Shown here piece by piece: positions 8,946 through 17,649 of a stretch of 64,000 nucleotides of DNA (position 1 is the stretch's first letter; each line of letters begins with the position of its first letter). Position numbers and translations under genes: made by a program. Source of the stretch: Chryseobacterium vrystaatense (GTDB lineage: Bacteria; Bacteroidota; Bacteroidia; Flavobacteriales; Weeksellaceae); assembly GCF_000737765.1 (NCBI RefSeq), contig NZ_JPRI01000008.1:62001-126000 (forward strand), read 5' to 3'. The notes under the pieces were generated by a model, which saw nothing but the letters and a program-made list of their open reading frames with translations, ran no database searches and was not told the origin of the DNA.

Positions 8946-9094
8946 GAGAAACGTTAAAAAGAATTGTTCTGGTCATTTTTGTACTACTGGTTCTGACTGC
9001 AATTTCAGGATTTTTCTACATGCAGAAAAATCCTCTCGACGGTAAAACATCCGTCAATAAAACATTAAATATCTCGGGAAACCATTCAAAATAA
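8942..9094 (+). CDS. 50-aa single-pass membrane peptide
   Basis: A short frame starting ATGA on the stop of the preceding gene encodes 50 residues: a basic start (MRETLKR), a continuous hydrophobic helix at about residues 8-26, then a polar tail ending in GNHSK. Translational coupling and the clean one-helix topology argue that it is real. It could anchor or regulate the Rossmann protein. I do not recognise a family. Confidence 0.6.
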   Translation: MRETLKRIVLVIFVLLVLTAISGFFYMQKNPLDGKTSVNKTLNISGNHSK

Positions 9095-9301
9095 GTTAAT
9101 AAGCAGAGACCGTCAATACGCTGGTTTTCAAATTGGAGATCTTGTTTTCTTCAAATTTCTGCCGTTTTATCATATTATCATTGTTACCCTTTAGTCTTTT
9201 CACAGTCATTGTTACCTTTTTGTTAAACATTTCTTAAAATTACATTAAAATACTTACAGCTTTTATAGTTCATTTTTGCATACATCTAATGCAAGTAAAA
9301 A

Positions 9302-12300
9302 ATGATCAACAATTACCTATTAAAAGGATCTGTCATTGCCGCATTCTTCCTTCAGGGCGGACTTTTCGGACAGACACTTATCCATTACTGGAATTTCAAC
9401 AATAATACGTCTGCAGCCTCTGTTACAACTCCATCTTCCACTTTAGTCAGCGGATCTCTTGCTGCCTTAGCCGGAGGAACCAGCCAAATAGATTTTGCAG
9501 GGGGTACCGGACAGAACTTCAGTGTTGATAATTTAAACACCAGAAACGGAGATGCCGCCGGAACCCATTTGAGATTTAATAATCCTATTGGGGGATCATT
9601 GCAGTTTAATCTTCCAACCACAGGCTATCAAAATGCTGTGGTAAAATTTACAACAAGAAGGTCTGGTCAGGGTGCAGGAACTCAGTCCTGGTTCTATTCT
9701 ACGGATGGTACCACGTTTATTCCTTATCAAACAGTCAGTCCACAGGATGCCAACCCTCAGCTGGTTACCTTTGATTTTTCTGCAGTTGCAGGAGTTTCCA
9801 ATAATCCCAATTTTAAATTAAAAGTAGAATTTTCTGCAACAGGAGGCGGAACAGGAGGTAATAACCGTTTCGATAATTTTACGATGGACGCCACTGCATC
9901 CGGAGGAGCAGATACTACACCTCCTTCTGTTACCTACCTTCCCGCTCACAACACAAATAATGCCTCCATTGCTGTAAATCCTTCTGTTTCCTTTAATGAA
10001 AATGTAAGACTTACAGACAATTCCGCGATCAACGATTCTAATGCACAAAACCTTGTAGATTTCCGTATCGGAAATGCTTCAGGGATTCCCGTTCCCTTTA
10101 CAACAACTTTTATCAGTAATACAATTACAGTCATTCCAACTGTACCCCTTACTCCCGGACAGACCTATTACCTTGCTCTAAAGCCCAATACAGTAGAAGA
10201 TCTGAGTGATAATGGAGTAACAGCGGTAACATCCAGCACCTTTACAACCGCCGGAACAACGATTTCTTTGGATAAGAATTTCATTAAAGTGAATGAAAAT
10301 GCAGGAACACTTGCATTTAAGATCAATGTAACAAATCCTTCTGCAGCCAGCGTTAATCTTGTGGTAAAGCCGGCACCGTTCAGTACGGCAAACAGCAGCG
10401 ACTTTACATTGGCTGATCAGACTATTAATATTACACCATCTACAACAAGCTATACCGTAAATATTCCGATCATTGATGATACACTGGAAGAACAGCAGGC
10501 AGAATACTTTGTAGTAAGCCTTGAAAATCCAACAGGAGCCACCATATCCGGAGATCAGACAGCAACAGTGTATATTGTGGACAATGACAAACCTGCACCG
10601 GTTCCTTCGGGACAGATCCAGCTGAATTACGTTGGAAGTTTTGACCCTTCAGGGAATAATAACAGTTCCACAGAAATTGTCATACATGATCCTTCTACAC
10701 AAAGGTTATTTACGATCAGTTCCATCACCGATGTTTTTGACATTATCGATTTCACTAATCCAACAGCTTTATCTGTAGTTAAAACTGTGAATATGGCTCC
10801 ATACGGAGGAATCACAAGCATTGCGGTTAAAAATGGTATCATTGCTGCCGCTTCTCCTAATGCCAATCCACAGCAGAATGGCTCTGTCGTTTTCTTTGAT
10901 ATTAACGGAAACTTCCTGAAACAGGTAACCGTAGGTGCCCTTCCAGACATGGTCGCTTTCACTCCTGACGGAACAAAAGTGATCACAGCCAATGAAGGAG
11001 AACCTAATGATGCCTACACCATAGACCCTGAAGGAACGATCAGCATTATTGATATTACAGGTGGTATCGGAAATCTCACCCAAACCAACGTCAATACACT
11101 GAATTTTAACAGTTTCGATTCTCAGACAGCTGCTTTAACAGCAACAGGGCTGAGAAAGGTAAGAACCAATAATACCCTTTCCCAGGATCTGGAACCTGAG
11201 TATATTACCGTAAGCTCAGACAGTCAGAAAGCCTGGGTAACGCTTCAGGAAAACAATGCAGTTGCTGAAATTAATCTGGCAACCAAAACAGTTTCCGGAA
11301 TCTGGGGATTGGGTAAAAAAGACATGAGCCTTCCCGGTAACGGTTTCGATGCTTCAGACAACAACGGTGAAGTATTGATTGCAAACTGGCCTGTGAAAGC
11401 CTATTACATTCCTGATGCGGTTCAGAATTATAAAGTAGGTAATACCCAATATATCGTAACAGCCAACGAAGGCGATGAAAAAGATCTGTCGGGGTACAGC
11501 GAAAGAACAACGGTAGGAGCAAATACTTATACACTGGATCCGGTATTGTTTCCACAGTCATCTGTTTTAAAAGCATCCTATAATCTGGGGAGATTCAGGG
11601 TTTCCAGTGCTACCGGAAACTTTGATGCCGACTCAGATTTCGAAGAAATTGCAGCTTTGGGAGCCCGTTCGTTCTCTATTTTTAATGCAGATACAAAGCA
11701 GTTGGTGTATGACAGCGGAGATAAGTTTGAACGATACATTGCAGCGAATCATCCATTGCTGTTTAATGCAGATAATGAAGCTAACGGTGCTAAAAACAGA
11801 AGCCGTGCTAAAGGTCCTGAACCGGAAGGAGTTGCTTTGGCAGCTATCAACGGACAGACGTATGCTTTCATTACTTTGGAAAGAACAGGAGGGGTAATGG
11901 TTTATAATATTACTGATCCCAACAATCCTACGTTTACGGATTACAAGCATTCCCGTTCTACATCAGCTTATGGAGGTGACAACGGGCCTGAAGGCATCAC
12001 TTATATTGCTCCGGGAAATACCACAACCGGAAAAGGCTATGTCATCATTGCTAATGAGATCAGCGGAACATTATCTATGTATGAAGTTGCTTCTCCTCCT
12101 ACGTTAGGAACAGGTGAGGTAAAAACTGAGAAAGTAACCTTCAATGTATTCCCGAATCCTATAAATAAAGGAAACACATTGTATTTCAACAGAGCACAGG
12201 ACTATGAACTGTATGATATGTCAGGAAAAATGCTCGGAAGAGAGAAAAATGCTTTGACCATAGACACTTCTAAACTTTCATCAGGAGTCTATCTTGTAAA

Positions 12301-12340
12301 AACGTCTGAAGGACATATAAAAAGGGTTATTGTAAAATAA
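9302..12340 (+). CDS. choice-of-anchor I family T9SS-secreted protein
   Basis: A 1012-aa extracellular protein. In order: signal peptide (about 1-23, ending FGQ); a jelly-roll-like domain with HYWNFNN and DNFTMDA (25-200); an SbsA/Ig-like domain (about 205-318); a Calx-beta domain ending YIVDND (about 320-430); a beta-propeller-like choice-of-anchor I domain with repeated VITANEGEPNDA and IVTANEGDEKD motifs (about 440-925); and a type A T9SS sorting domain starting VFPNPINKG (about 945-1012). The sorting domain is removed on export and the protein attached to or released from the surface. Choice-of-anchor I domains are sometimes found with phosphatase or nuclease domains, but no catalytic site is visible here. 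A strong terminator follows at 12368. Confidence 0.9.
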   Translation: MINNYLLKGSVIAAFFLQGGLFGQTLIHYWNFNNNTSAASVTTPSSTLVSGSLAALAGGTSQIDFAGGTGQNFSVDNLNTRNGDAAGTHLRFNNPIGGSLQFNLPTTGYQNAVVKFTTRRSGQGAGTQSWFYSTDGTTFIPYQTVSPQDANPQLVTFDFSAVAGVSNNPNFKLKVEFSATGGGTGGNNRFDNFTMDATASGGADTTPPSVTYLPAHNTNNASIAVNPSVSFNENVRLTDNSAINDSNAQNLVDFRIGNASGIPVPFTTTFISNTITVIPTVPLTPGQTYYLALKPNTVEDLSDNGVTAVTSSTFTTAGTTISLDKNFIKVNENAGTLAFKINVTNPSAASVNLVVKPAPFSTANSSDFTLADQTINITPSTTSYTVNIPIIDDTLEEQQAEYFVVSLENPTGATISGDQTATVYIVDNDKPAPVPSGQIQLNYVGSFDPSGNNNSSTEIVIHDPSTQRLFTISSITDVFDIIDFTNPTALSVVKTVNMAPYGGITSIAVKNGIIAAASPNANPQQNGSVVFFDINGNFLKQVTVGALPDMVAFTPDGTKVITANEGEPNDAYTIDPEGTISIIDITGGIGNLTQTNVNTLNFNSFDSQTAALTATGLRKVRTNNTLSQDLEPEYITVSSDSQKAWVTLQENNAVAEINLATKTVSGIWGLGKKDMSLPGNGFDASDNNGEVLIANWPVKAYYIPDAVQNYKVGNTQYIVTANEGDEKDLSGYSERTTVGANTYTLDPVLFPQSSVLKASYNLGRFRVSSATGNFDADSDFEEIAALGARSFSIFNADTKQLVYDSGDKFERYIAANHPLLFNADNEANGAKNRSRAKGPEPEGVALAAINGQTYAFITLERTGGVMVYNITDPNNPTFTDYKHSRSTSAYGGDNGPEGITYIAPGNTTTGKGYVIIANEISGTLSMYEVASPPTLGTGEVKTEKVTFNVFPNPINKGNTLYFNRAQDYELYDMSGKMLGREKNALTIDTSKLSSGVYLVKTSEGHIKRVIVK

Positions 12341-12367
12341 GATATAATATATAATTGAGTTGATGGG

Positions 12368-12392
12368 GTCCCGGCTTTTCCGGGGCTTTTTT
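12368..12392 (+). terminator. terminator after the T9SS protein gene
   Basis: A 7-base GC-rich stem (12368-12374 with 12380-12386), a CTTTT loop and six T residues. It lies inside the longest open frame of the next gene, which shows that frame's TTG start at 12360 is not used. Confidence 0.85.
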
Positions 12393-12417
12393 GTTTCCGT
12401 TAAATTCAATAGTTTTG
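12391..12417 (+). promoter_or_regulatory. promoter of the barstar-like gene
   Basis: TTG (12391-12393), a 16-base spacer and TAGTTTTG (12410-12417) fit the flavobacterial promoter, with a spacer one base short of the usual range. The predicted start near 12424 gives a leader of about 26 bases to the ATG at 12450. Confidence 0.5.
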
Positions 12418-12449
12418 ATCCTGTACTAATACATGAAAATAACGAAAAA

Positions 12450-13157
12450 ATGTTTGGATTTACCCTTGATAACAAAACGGAAGAGATTATAGCATATATT
12501 GATGAGGTTAAAAATATTGAGGGGTCAGGAGGAATCATGTGCCGTTCTATAAGGCTAATCAATATTGACCGTGTTTCCAATCTTATATGGGCTATTGAAA
12601 ACTCTGCCAAAACCAGTGAGAACAATGGTTTTATTTGCTTTCTTGATGATGAAAAATCTATTGTAACCAGAACCTTCATAGGAAAGATTAAAATAATAAA
12701 GGTGAAAAAAAATACAGTTACGTTAACAGGACAGGTATGGTGTCATCCCAAAGGTTTTCACAAAGCTTGGAAAATGAAACTCAATAATGAAATTGCAAAG
12801 AAGAATACCTGGAAAACATTTGAAAAAAGTGAGTTGCAAGGCTGGCTTGTATATGCCCTTAGCATATCAAGAATAAATGAAATCAAAAAAGACATCAGTC
12901 TTCAGATTGACGGAAACGAATTCCATAATTTGGATAGTTTCTTTTGCATGTTAGGAGAAGAAATCCATGGGCCTGCAGGATATTTTGGAAGAAGTATTTA
13001 TGCAATGTACGACTGTCTTCGGGGTGATTTTGGAGTAGAATCTATTTCAGAGTTAACCTGGCATAATCATCAGAAAAGTAAGAAACTATTTAAGACTAAA
13101 TTTGATGAAATAATTCAGATTTTTGAAGAGTATAATATAAAAATTATTTTAAACTAA
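12450..13157 (+). CDS. two-domain protein with C-terminal barstar-like domain
   Basis: A 235-aa protein. Residues about 150-235 align with barstar, the intracellular inhibitor of barnase-type RNases: an LDSFF helix, then YFGRSIYAMYDCL matching barstar's YYGENLDALWDCL, then a TWHNHQKSKKL helix and a terminal IKIIL strand. Of barstar's two key barnase-binding aspartates, the Asp39 equivalent is kept and the Asp35 equivalent is Tyr. Residues 1-150 are of unknown type. No RNase toxin gene lies nearby, so this is an orphan inhibitor or an immunity protein separated from its toxin. The start at 12450 is chosen because the upstream TTG/ATG starts lie within a terminator and upstream of the predicted promoter. 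Confidence 0.75.
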   Translation: MFGFTLDNKTEEIIAYIDEVKNIEGSGGIMCRSIRLINIDRVSNLIWAIENSAKTSENNGFICFLDDEKSIVTRTFIGKIKIIKVKKNTVTLTGQVWCHPKGFHKAWKMKLNNEIAKKNTWKTFEKSELQGWLVYALSISRINEIKKDISLQIDGNEFHNLDSFFCMLGEEIHGPAGYFGRSIYAMYDCLRGDFGVESISELTWHNHQKSKKLFKTKFDEIIQIFEEYNIKIILN

Positions 13158-13162
13158 ATAAT

Positions 13163-13191
13163 TCGGGCGGAAAGCTTCGCTTTCCGCCCGA
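13163..13191. terminator. bidirectional terminator between convergent genes
   Basis: A perfect 13-base stem (13163-13175 with 13179-13191) with a TTC loop, between the convergent barstar-like and flotillin genes. AT-rich flanks lie on both sides. Confidence 0.8.
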
Positions 13192-13214
13192 TATCTATTT
13201 TTAATACATTGACA

Positions 13215-14783
13215 TTATGCTTTCGGAACTTCAATTTCCGGGTTCATATCATCAAAATTCTTTTTTTCCTTCTTCTCAGGAACCGTTATAATTTCTGTTT
13301 TAACCTCATCCGGTCTTCCTTTTAAATACTCCGGTAAATTAAGACCAGCCATATTAAACAGGTCGTTAAGTGGTGGCACCGATTTCATCATTCCTGAAAC
13401 GAAATTAGCGGTAGAGCCATTTCCATCATGTCCGTTTCCGCTGTCCCACACTGTAATTTTATCAATTTTGATGTTTTTAACTGCCTCAACCTGAGTTTTA
13501 ACCAATTCAGGAAGCTTCTCAATTAAGAGTAACTGGAAGGCACTGTTGGTATCACCTCCTGCAGCCTGCACGATCTTGTCATACCCCTGAGCCTGCTTGG
13601 TCAGGATTTCATAAAGACCTTTTGCTTCTGCCTCCATTTTCGCAAAAATAGCATCAGCCTCCCCTTTTGCCTGTAATCTGATTTTTTCGGCTTCTGCTTC
13701 AGCATCAATAATTGCTTTCTGTTTGGCAATTTCTGCGTGTACAACAATATTGGCCTGTTGTGTAGAACGCTCTCTTTCCCCTCTCGCTACTTCCGCTTTC
13801 TGTTCCGCAAGGTAAGATTCTTCCAAAGAACGTGCAGCCTGTACTTTTTCTGCGGCTGTTGCAATTCTTAATGCTTCTGCTTCTTTCTCTCTTCTTTCCG
13901 CATCAGAATTGGCAATGGTGATCTTAGCTTCATTTTCCCCTTTTACGGCGATAGAGTTCGCCAATGAAGTGGCAATTCTTGATTCTTTTGCAGCTTCCGC
14001 CTTACCAATGGATTCATCCTTTATGGCAGATGCAATACTGATTTCCTTATCTTTTTGGGTGATCGCAATTTTTACATCGCGGTCTCTTTGTGTTTCGGCG
14101 ATCTGAGTATCTTTTTCCCTGTCGGCAATCGCTTTCCCGGTTTCCCCGATCTTAGTCTGTTCTGCCACACTGATGATCGCTTCGTTAATAGCTTTAGCCG
14201 CTGCTTCTTTACCTAAAGCTTCAATATATCCTGATTCATCTCTGATATCCGTAACGTTGACGTTGATCAGCTTTAAACCAATTTTCTTTAATTCCGTATC
14301 TACGTTTTTGGAAATATTATCTAAGAATTTATCTCTGTCTGAATTGATCTCTTCAATCGTCATGGTGGCAATCACCAAACGAAGCTGACCAAACAGGATA
14401 TCTTTAGAAAGCTCCTGGATCTGTTCCTGAGCGAGTCCCAATAACCTTTCTGCTGCATTTCCCATAGAATCCGGTTCTGTAGAAATAGCGATCGTAAATC
14501 TACACGGAACATCCACACGGATATTTTGTCTGGATAACGCATTGGTAAGATTGGCCTCGATAGAGATCGGTTTCAAATCAAGGTATGCAAAATCCTGAAT
14601 CACAGGCCATACAAATGCACCTCCTCCGTGAATACATTTGGCAGAGCTGCCACCTGTTTTACCGTAGATAACTAAAATTTTATCCGACGGACATCTTTTG
14701 TACCTCGAAATAAGGGCCAAAAATGTGACGAACAGTACAAGTACAATAACTAATGTAAGAATAAGACTTCCTGGTATTGCCAT
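13215..14783 (-). CDS. flotillin-like SPFH-domain membrane protein
   Basis: A 522-aa flotillin (YqiK/FloT type). It has one N-terminal membrane helix (residues about 3-25), an SPFH/band-7 domain (about 28-210, with RQNIRVDVPCRF and LINVNVTDIRDESGYIEALG), and a long Glu/Ala/Lys/Arg-rich coiled coil (about 215-400). The C-terminal section contains a conserved hydrophobic segment and ends with a charged tail. Such proteins oligomerise in ordered membrane microdomains and scaffold other membrane proteins. Directly upstream in the same operon is an NfeD/YqiJ-like gene, the classic flotillin partner. Assignment to the family is secure; the cargo is unknown. Confidence 0.92.
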   Translation of the reverse strand: MAIPGSLILTLVIVLVLFVTFLALISRYKRCPSDKILVIYGKTGGSSAKCIHGGGAFVWPVIQDFAYLDLKPISIEANLTNALSRQNIRVDVPCRFTIAISTEPDSMGNAAERLLGLAQEQIQELSKDILFGQLRLVIATMTIEEINSDRDKFLDNISKNVDTELKKIGLKLINVNVTDIRDESGYIEALGKEAAAKAINEAIISVAEQTKIGETGKAIADREKDTQIAETQRDRDVKIAITQKDKEISIASAIKDESIGKAEAAKESRIATSLANSIAVKGENEAKITIANSDAERREKEAEALRIATAAEKVQAARSLEESYLAEQKAEVARGERERSTQQANIVVHAEIAKQKAIIDAEAEAEKIRLQAKGEADAIFAKMEAEAKGLYEILTKQAQGYDKIVQAAGGDTNSAFQLLLIEKLPELVKTQVEAVKNIKIDKITVWDSGNGHDGNGSTANFVSGMMKSVPPLNDLFNMAGLNLPEYLKGRPDEVKTEIITVPEKKEKKNFDDMNPEIEVPKA

Positions 14784-14813
14784 AAATTATTTTATAAAAT
14801 GGTTGATAATGAA

Positions 14814-15380
14814 TTAAATTTTTGAAACGACAAGGATCTTGTCGTAGATGTAAGTTACCCTCACCGAATCACCGGACTGGATTTTTTCTTTTTCTTCCGT
14901 CATCGCGGGAAGTTCATGACTGGTACCATTCACAGAAATGGTGATTTTTCCTTTACCACTCATATCTGCTGGAATGGTAAGGTATACCTCTCCTGCCCTT
15001 CCGATGAGATTCTCCATCTTAAATGTATTGTCTTCGGTAAGTTTTAGAATCTGAAGAATAAGAATGAAGAATAAAAATATAAACCCCGCTCCGACGAGCA
15101 CTGCAACAAAAATCAGTAATGATTTGCTTCCTATTGAGTTGTAGAATGCTACGCCACTCCATCCGAATCCTAAAAGAAAGTTGATGAGGTTTCTGAAAGA
15201 AAATAACTGAAAAGGACTGTCAGCATGGCTGTCTCCACTAAAATCAGAATGCATAACGTCTCCGTGGCTTCCTCCAACAAAAGTGAGAACCGTTTGAATT
15301 AAAAAGATAAGGCTGGCTGCTATAGCCGTATACCAAAACCCTTGTTGAAGAGGCTCTAAATTTTGAAGAAATTCAAACAT
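14814..15380 (-). CDS. NfeD/YqiJ-like OB-fold membrane protein
   Basis: A 188-aa protein with three hydrophobic segments (about residues 15-37, 65-85 and 88-112) followed by a C-terminal OB-fold domain (MENLIGRAGEVYLTIP, then GDSVRVTYIYDKILVV). This is the architecture of the short NfeD/YqiJ proteins encoded with flotillins. It lies 30 bases upstream of the flotillin gene. The ATG at 15380 is chosen: the longer frame begins with TTG at 15398, which falls inside the predicted -7 box. Confidence 0.85.
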   Translation of the reverse strand: MFEFLQNLEPLQQGFWYTAIAASLIFLIQTVLTFVGGSHGDVMHSDFSGDSHADSPFQLFSFRNLINFLLGFGWSGVAFYNSIGSKSLLIFVAVLVGAGFIFLFFILILQILKLTEDNTFKMENLIGRAGEVYLTIPADMSGKGKITISVNGTSHELPAMTEEKEKIQSGDSVRVTYIYDKILVVSKI

Positions 15381-15395
15381 ATGCTGCGTTTTTAA

Positions 15396-15403
15396 CAAAT
15401 ATA
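15396..15403 (-). promoter_or_regulatory. candidate -7 element of the nfeD-flotillin operon
   Basis: TATATTTG on the minus strand matches TAnnTTTG, 15 bases before the ATG at 15380. No TTG is present at -33. Confidence 0.4.
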
Positions 15404-15555
15404 CTTAAAAAAAACTAACATTTTAAACCTAAAATAATAAAAAAAGATCAGCTCTTTTTAAGGAATACTATTTCATTAATTATCGGGGATATCAGGTAAA
15501 ATATCATGTTTCAAACTGCATCAGTTTTCGATAACTTCGCCGCTTTACGATAACT

Positions 15556-16941
15556 ATGAAGAAAATTTTTACAAGCGTAGCATTGATGTCCGTTTTTTAT
15601 ATGAATATCAATGCTCAAACTATCAATTTAGATACATCTTTTGGAAACGGCGGGATTGCCTCATTTCCATTAACAGGAGAAGCAGATGATCTTAAGATTT
15701 CATTAAGTACTGATCATAAAATTCTTGCTTACGGAAAAGATATTGCTGCATCCGGTACTACCAATCCAAACAGGATATATAAATTAAATCTTGACGGAAG
15801 TTTAAATACAGGTTTCGGAAATGCCGGAATACTTACCCTTCCCAATTATGTGAGTGATTTTAATGTCTTAACTCAGGGAAATGATAAAATTCTTGTGACA
15901 TTCCAGAAAACTTCAAATGACAGTTCTTCCGAAATAAGTATTTTGAGATATGATCTTAATGGTATTTTGGATACAGGTTTTGGCAATAACGGCGAATTTA
16001 AAATTCCTTTCAGTGGGACCAATGGTTTTAGATATCAAAATACGGTCGTCCTTCCTGATCATTCTATTCTTCTGGCAACCGGAGCTCAATTTATAAAATT
16101 GTCTTCAAATGGAATTATCGATACATCTTATGGAGTTAATGGAAGTATCAATCAGCCTAACAGTGGGAATATTCAGCTTTCCAATTCTCACATTCTTGCT
16201 TTTTATGACACTAAGATTGATAAAATCAGTACCACTGCAACACCGGTAAGTACCTTTGGGACCAATGGAACTTTCACCTACCCGGATTCAGGAAGTTATT
16301 ATTCAAAACAGGCCTCAGATAACAGCATCCATACTTTAGATCTGGATGGTAACTCATTCTACAAAATCAATTCTGCTGGAAGTACTTCCAGCCTCATGTC
16401 ATTGACTGATGACAATAACACTCTTGATTTCTACAGCAATTTTGACACAACGGGAAATAAACTTTATTTCGTAGGGACAGCATCAACGGACAAACCCTTT
16501 ATCGTAAGCTATGATACTTCAGGCAGTCTGATCCCTTTGAATGCTCAAAACTCTTATAAAGAAACAGCTCTTGCACAGGGAAATTACACGTCAGTTTTAG
16601 CAAAAGACAATGTGATTTATGTGGGAGGAGACAAAAAGGATCTGTCAACCAATACATGGTACTATGTAGTTGCAAAGTATAATGTATCAGCATCCAGCCT
16701 ATCGGTTAATGAAGTTCATTCTGAAAATTCCATTTCGTTTGAAAATCCTGCCGGATCAAATTTGGTGTATACTACAAAAGAGAAAATAAGAAAAATCGAG
16801 TTCTATTCTGCCGACGGAAAATTGTTGAAAACGATAACTGAAAACAATTCCAATATTTCAGACCTTACAAAAGGCGTTTATTTTCTAAAAACTGAATTGG
16901 ATCACGGAACAATAATAACAAAGAAGCTGATCAAAAACTAA
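15556..16941 (+). CDS. delta-60 repeat T9SS-sorted secreted protein
   Basis: A 461-aa exported protein: signal peptide (1-20, ending INAQ), then delta-60-type repeats marked by LDTSFGNGG, LNTGFGNAG, LDTGFGNNG and IDTSYGVNG, spaced about 50-60 residues as in beta-propellers. The last 70 residues form a type A T9SS sorting domain ending in ITKKLIKN. The function is unknown; such proteins are cell-surface or secreted. It is a single-gene unit, with a hairpin terminator 47 bases after the stop. No TAnnTTTG box is evident upstream. Confidence 0.85.
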   Translation: MKKIFTSVALMSVFYMNINAQTINLDTSFGNGGIASFPLTGEADDLKISLSTDHKILAYGKDIAASGTTNPNRIYKLNLDGSLNTGFGNAGILTLPNYVSDFNVLTQGNDKILVTFQKTSNDSSSEISILRYDLNGILDTGFGNNGEFKIPFSGTNGFRYQNTVVLPDHSILLATGAQFIKLSSNGIIDTSYGVNGSINQPNSGNIQLSNSHILAFYDTKIDKISTTATPVSTFGTNGTFTYPDSGSYYSKQASDNSIHTLDLDGNSFYKINSAGSTSSLMSLTDDNNTLDFYSNFDTTGNKLYFVGTASTDKPFIVSYDTSGSLIPLNAQNSYKETALAQGNYTSVLAKDNVIYVGGDKKDLSTNTWYYVVAKYNVSASSLSVNEVHSENSISFENPAGSNLVYTTKEKIRKIEFYSADGKLLKTITENNSNISDLTKGVYFLKTELDHGTIITKKLIKN

Positions 16942-16987
16942 TATGGTAAAGAAACTCGTTTACCAAACGATGCCAGTTTAAAAATGT

Positions 16988-17017
16988 AAGGCTTGGATTA
17001 TAATCTGAGCCTTTTTT
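16988..17017 (+). terminator. terminator after the delta-60 protein gene
   Basis: AAGGCT (16988) pairs with AGCCTT (17008), with an internal GATTATAATC palindrome, followed by six T residues. Confidence 0.7.
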
Positions 17018-17148
17018 AATAGGTCCTAAGGATTTCATTAAAATATTTTATAATGTTTTAATGAAGAATGGGCAGTAAGCATTCCATACTATTCTGGTAA
17101 AAATCCTTAAAACTATAAACTTCCGCCAGAATTCTATAACAACATGCC

Positions 17149-17173
17149 CGGGATTAGATCTAATTTTATCCCG
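17149..17173 (+). promoter_or_regulatory. inverted repeat just upstream of the RND operon
   Basis: CGGGAT (17149-17154) and ATCCCG (17168-17173) flank a 13-base centre that includes the palindrome TTAGATCTAA (17154-17163). It ends 4 bases before the first ATG of the efflux operon. It could be an operator or a 5' hairpin hiding the start codon. Confidence 0.35.
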
Positions 17174-17177
17174 CGAA

Positions 17178-17582
17178 ATGAAAAGAGTATTCCATTTATT
17201 TTTCCTTCTTCTTTATGTCATAATTTCTTCTGGATTTACGACAAGCAAACACATCTGCAAAGAAAATTCAGGTGAAATCCATGTGGGGCTGAAAAACCTT
17301 TCTGATATGGACTGCCCAAAATGCAGTACCAATAAAGAAAAAAACCATGTAAAATGCTGCAAGCTGGAAGTAAAAAGGGTATACCGGGCAGACAATCTTA
17401 CCTCCTCTCGCACAAACTTACCCGTTAAGTTTCTCTCAGCTTCCATTCCTTATCATAATTTAGGGACGGTCTTCGAAGTTTCACCTGTTTATTCAGAAAA
17501 AACTTCCTCTCATTTCGATTTCGCCAACGATCATCTCAATTACCCCTCCCTATTCATTCTCCATTGCGTTTATAGAATTTAG
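17178..17582 (+). CDS. HYC_CC_PP-like small Cys-rich exported protein
   Basis: A 134-aa protein with a signal peptide or N-terminal helix (about 1-20) and a Cys-rich exported part: Cys27 in KHICK, a CPKC pair (46, 49) and vicinal Cys60-Cys61 in VKCCK. This matches the HYC_CC_PP family, small proteins typically encoded next to heavy-metal RND pumps in Bacteroidota. The spaced Cys and His residues suggest metal binding in the periplasm. It is the first gene of the operon, 67 bases before the TolC-like gene. Metal handling is inferred from residues and context. Confidence 0.75.
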   Translation: MKRVFHLFFLLLYVIISSGFTTSKHICKENSGEIHVGLKNLSDMDCPKCSTNKEKNHVKCCKLEVKRVYRADNLTSSRTNLPVKFLSASIPYHNLGTVFEVSPVYSEKTSSHFDFANDHLNYPSLFILHCVYRI

Positions 17583-17649
17583 AATCGTATTGAATTGTAT
17601 CATCCCAAATCCGGGATCCTATTTTCAATATTCATTCTAAATCAATCTT

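Noticed and set aside
12360..12449. Extension of the barstar-like gene to 12360
   Set aside because: It would begin at TTG and contains the preceding gene's terminator and the promoter of this gene.
15381..15398. TTG start of the NfeD-like gene at 15398
   Set aside because: It lies inside the predicted -7 element; the ATG at 15380 gives a normal N-terminus.
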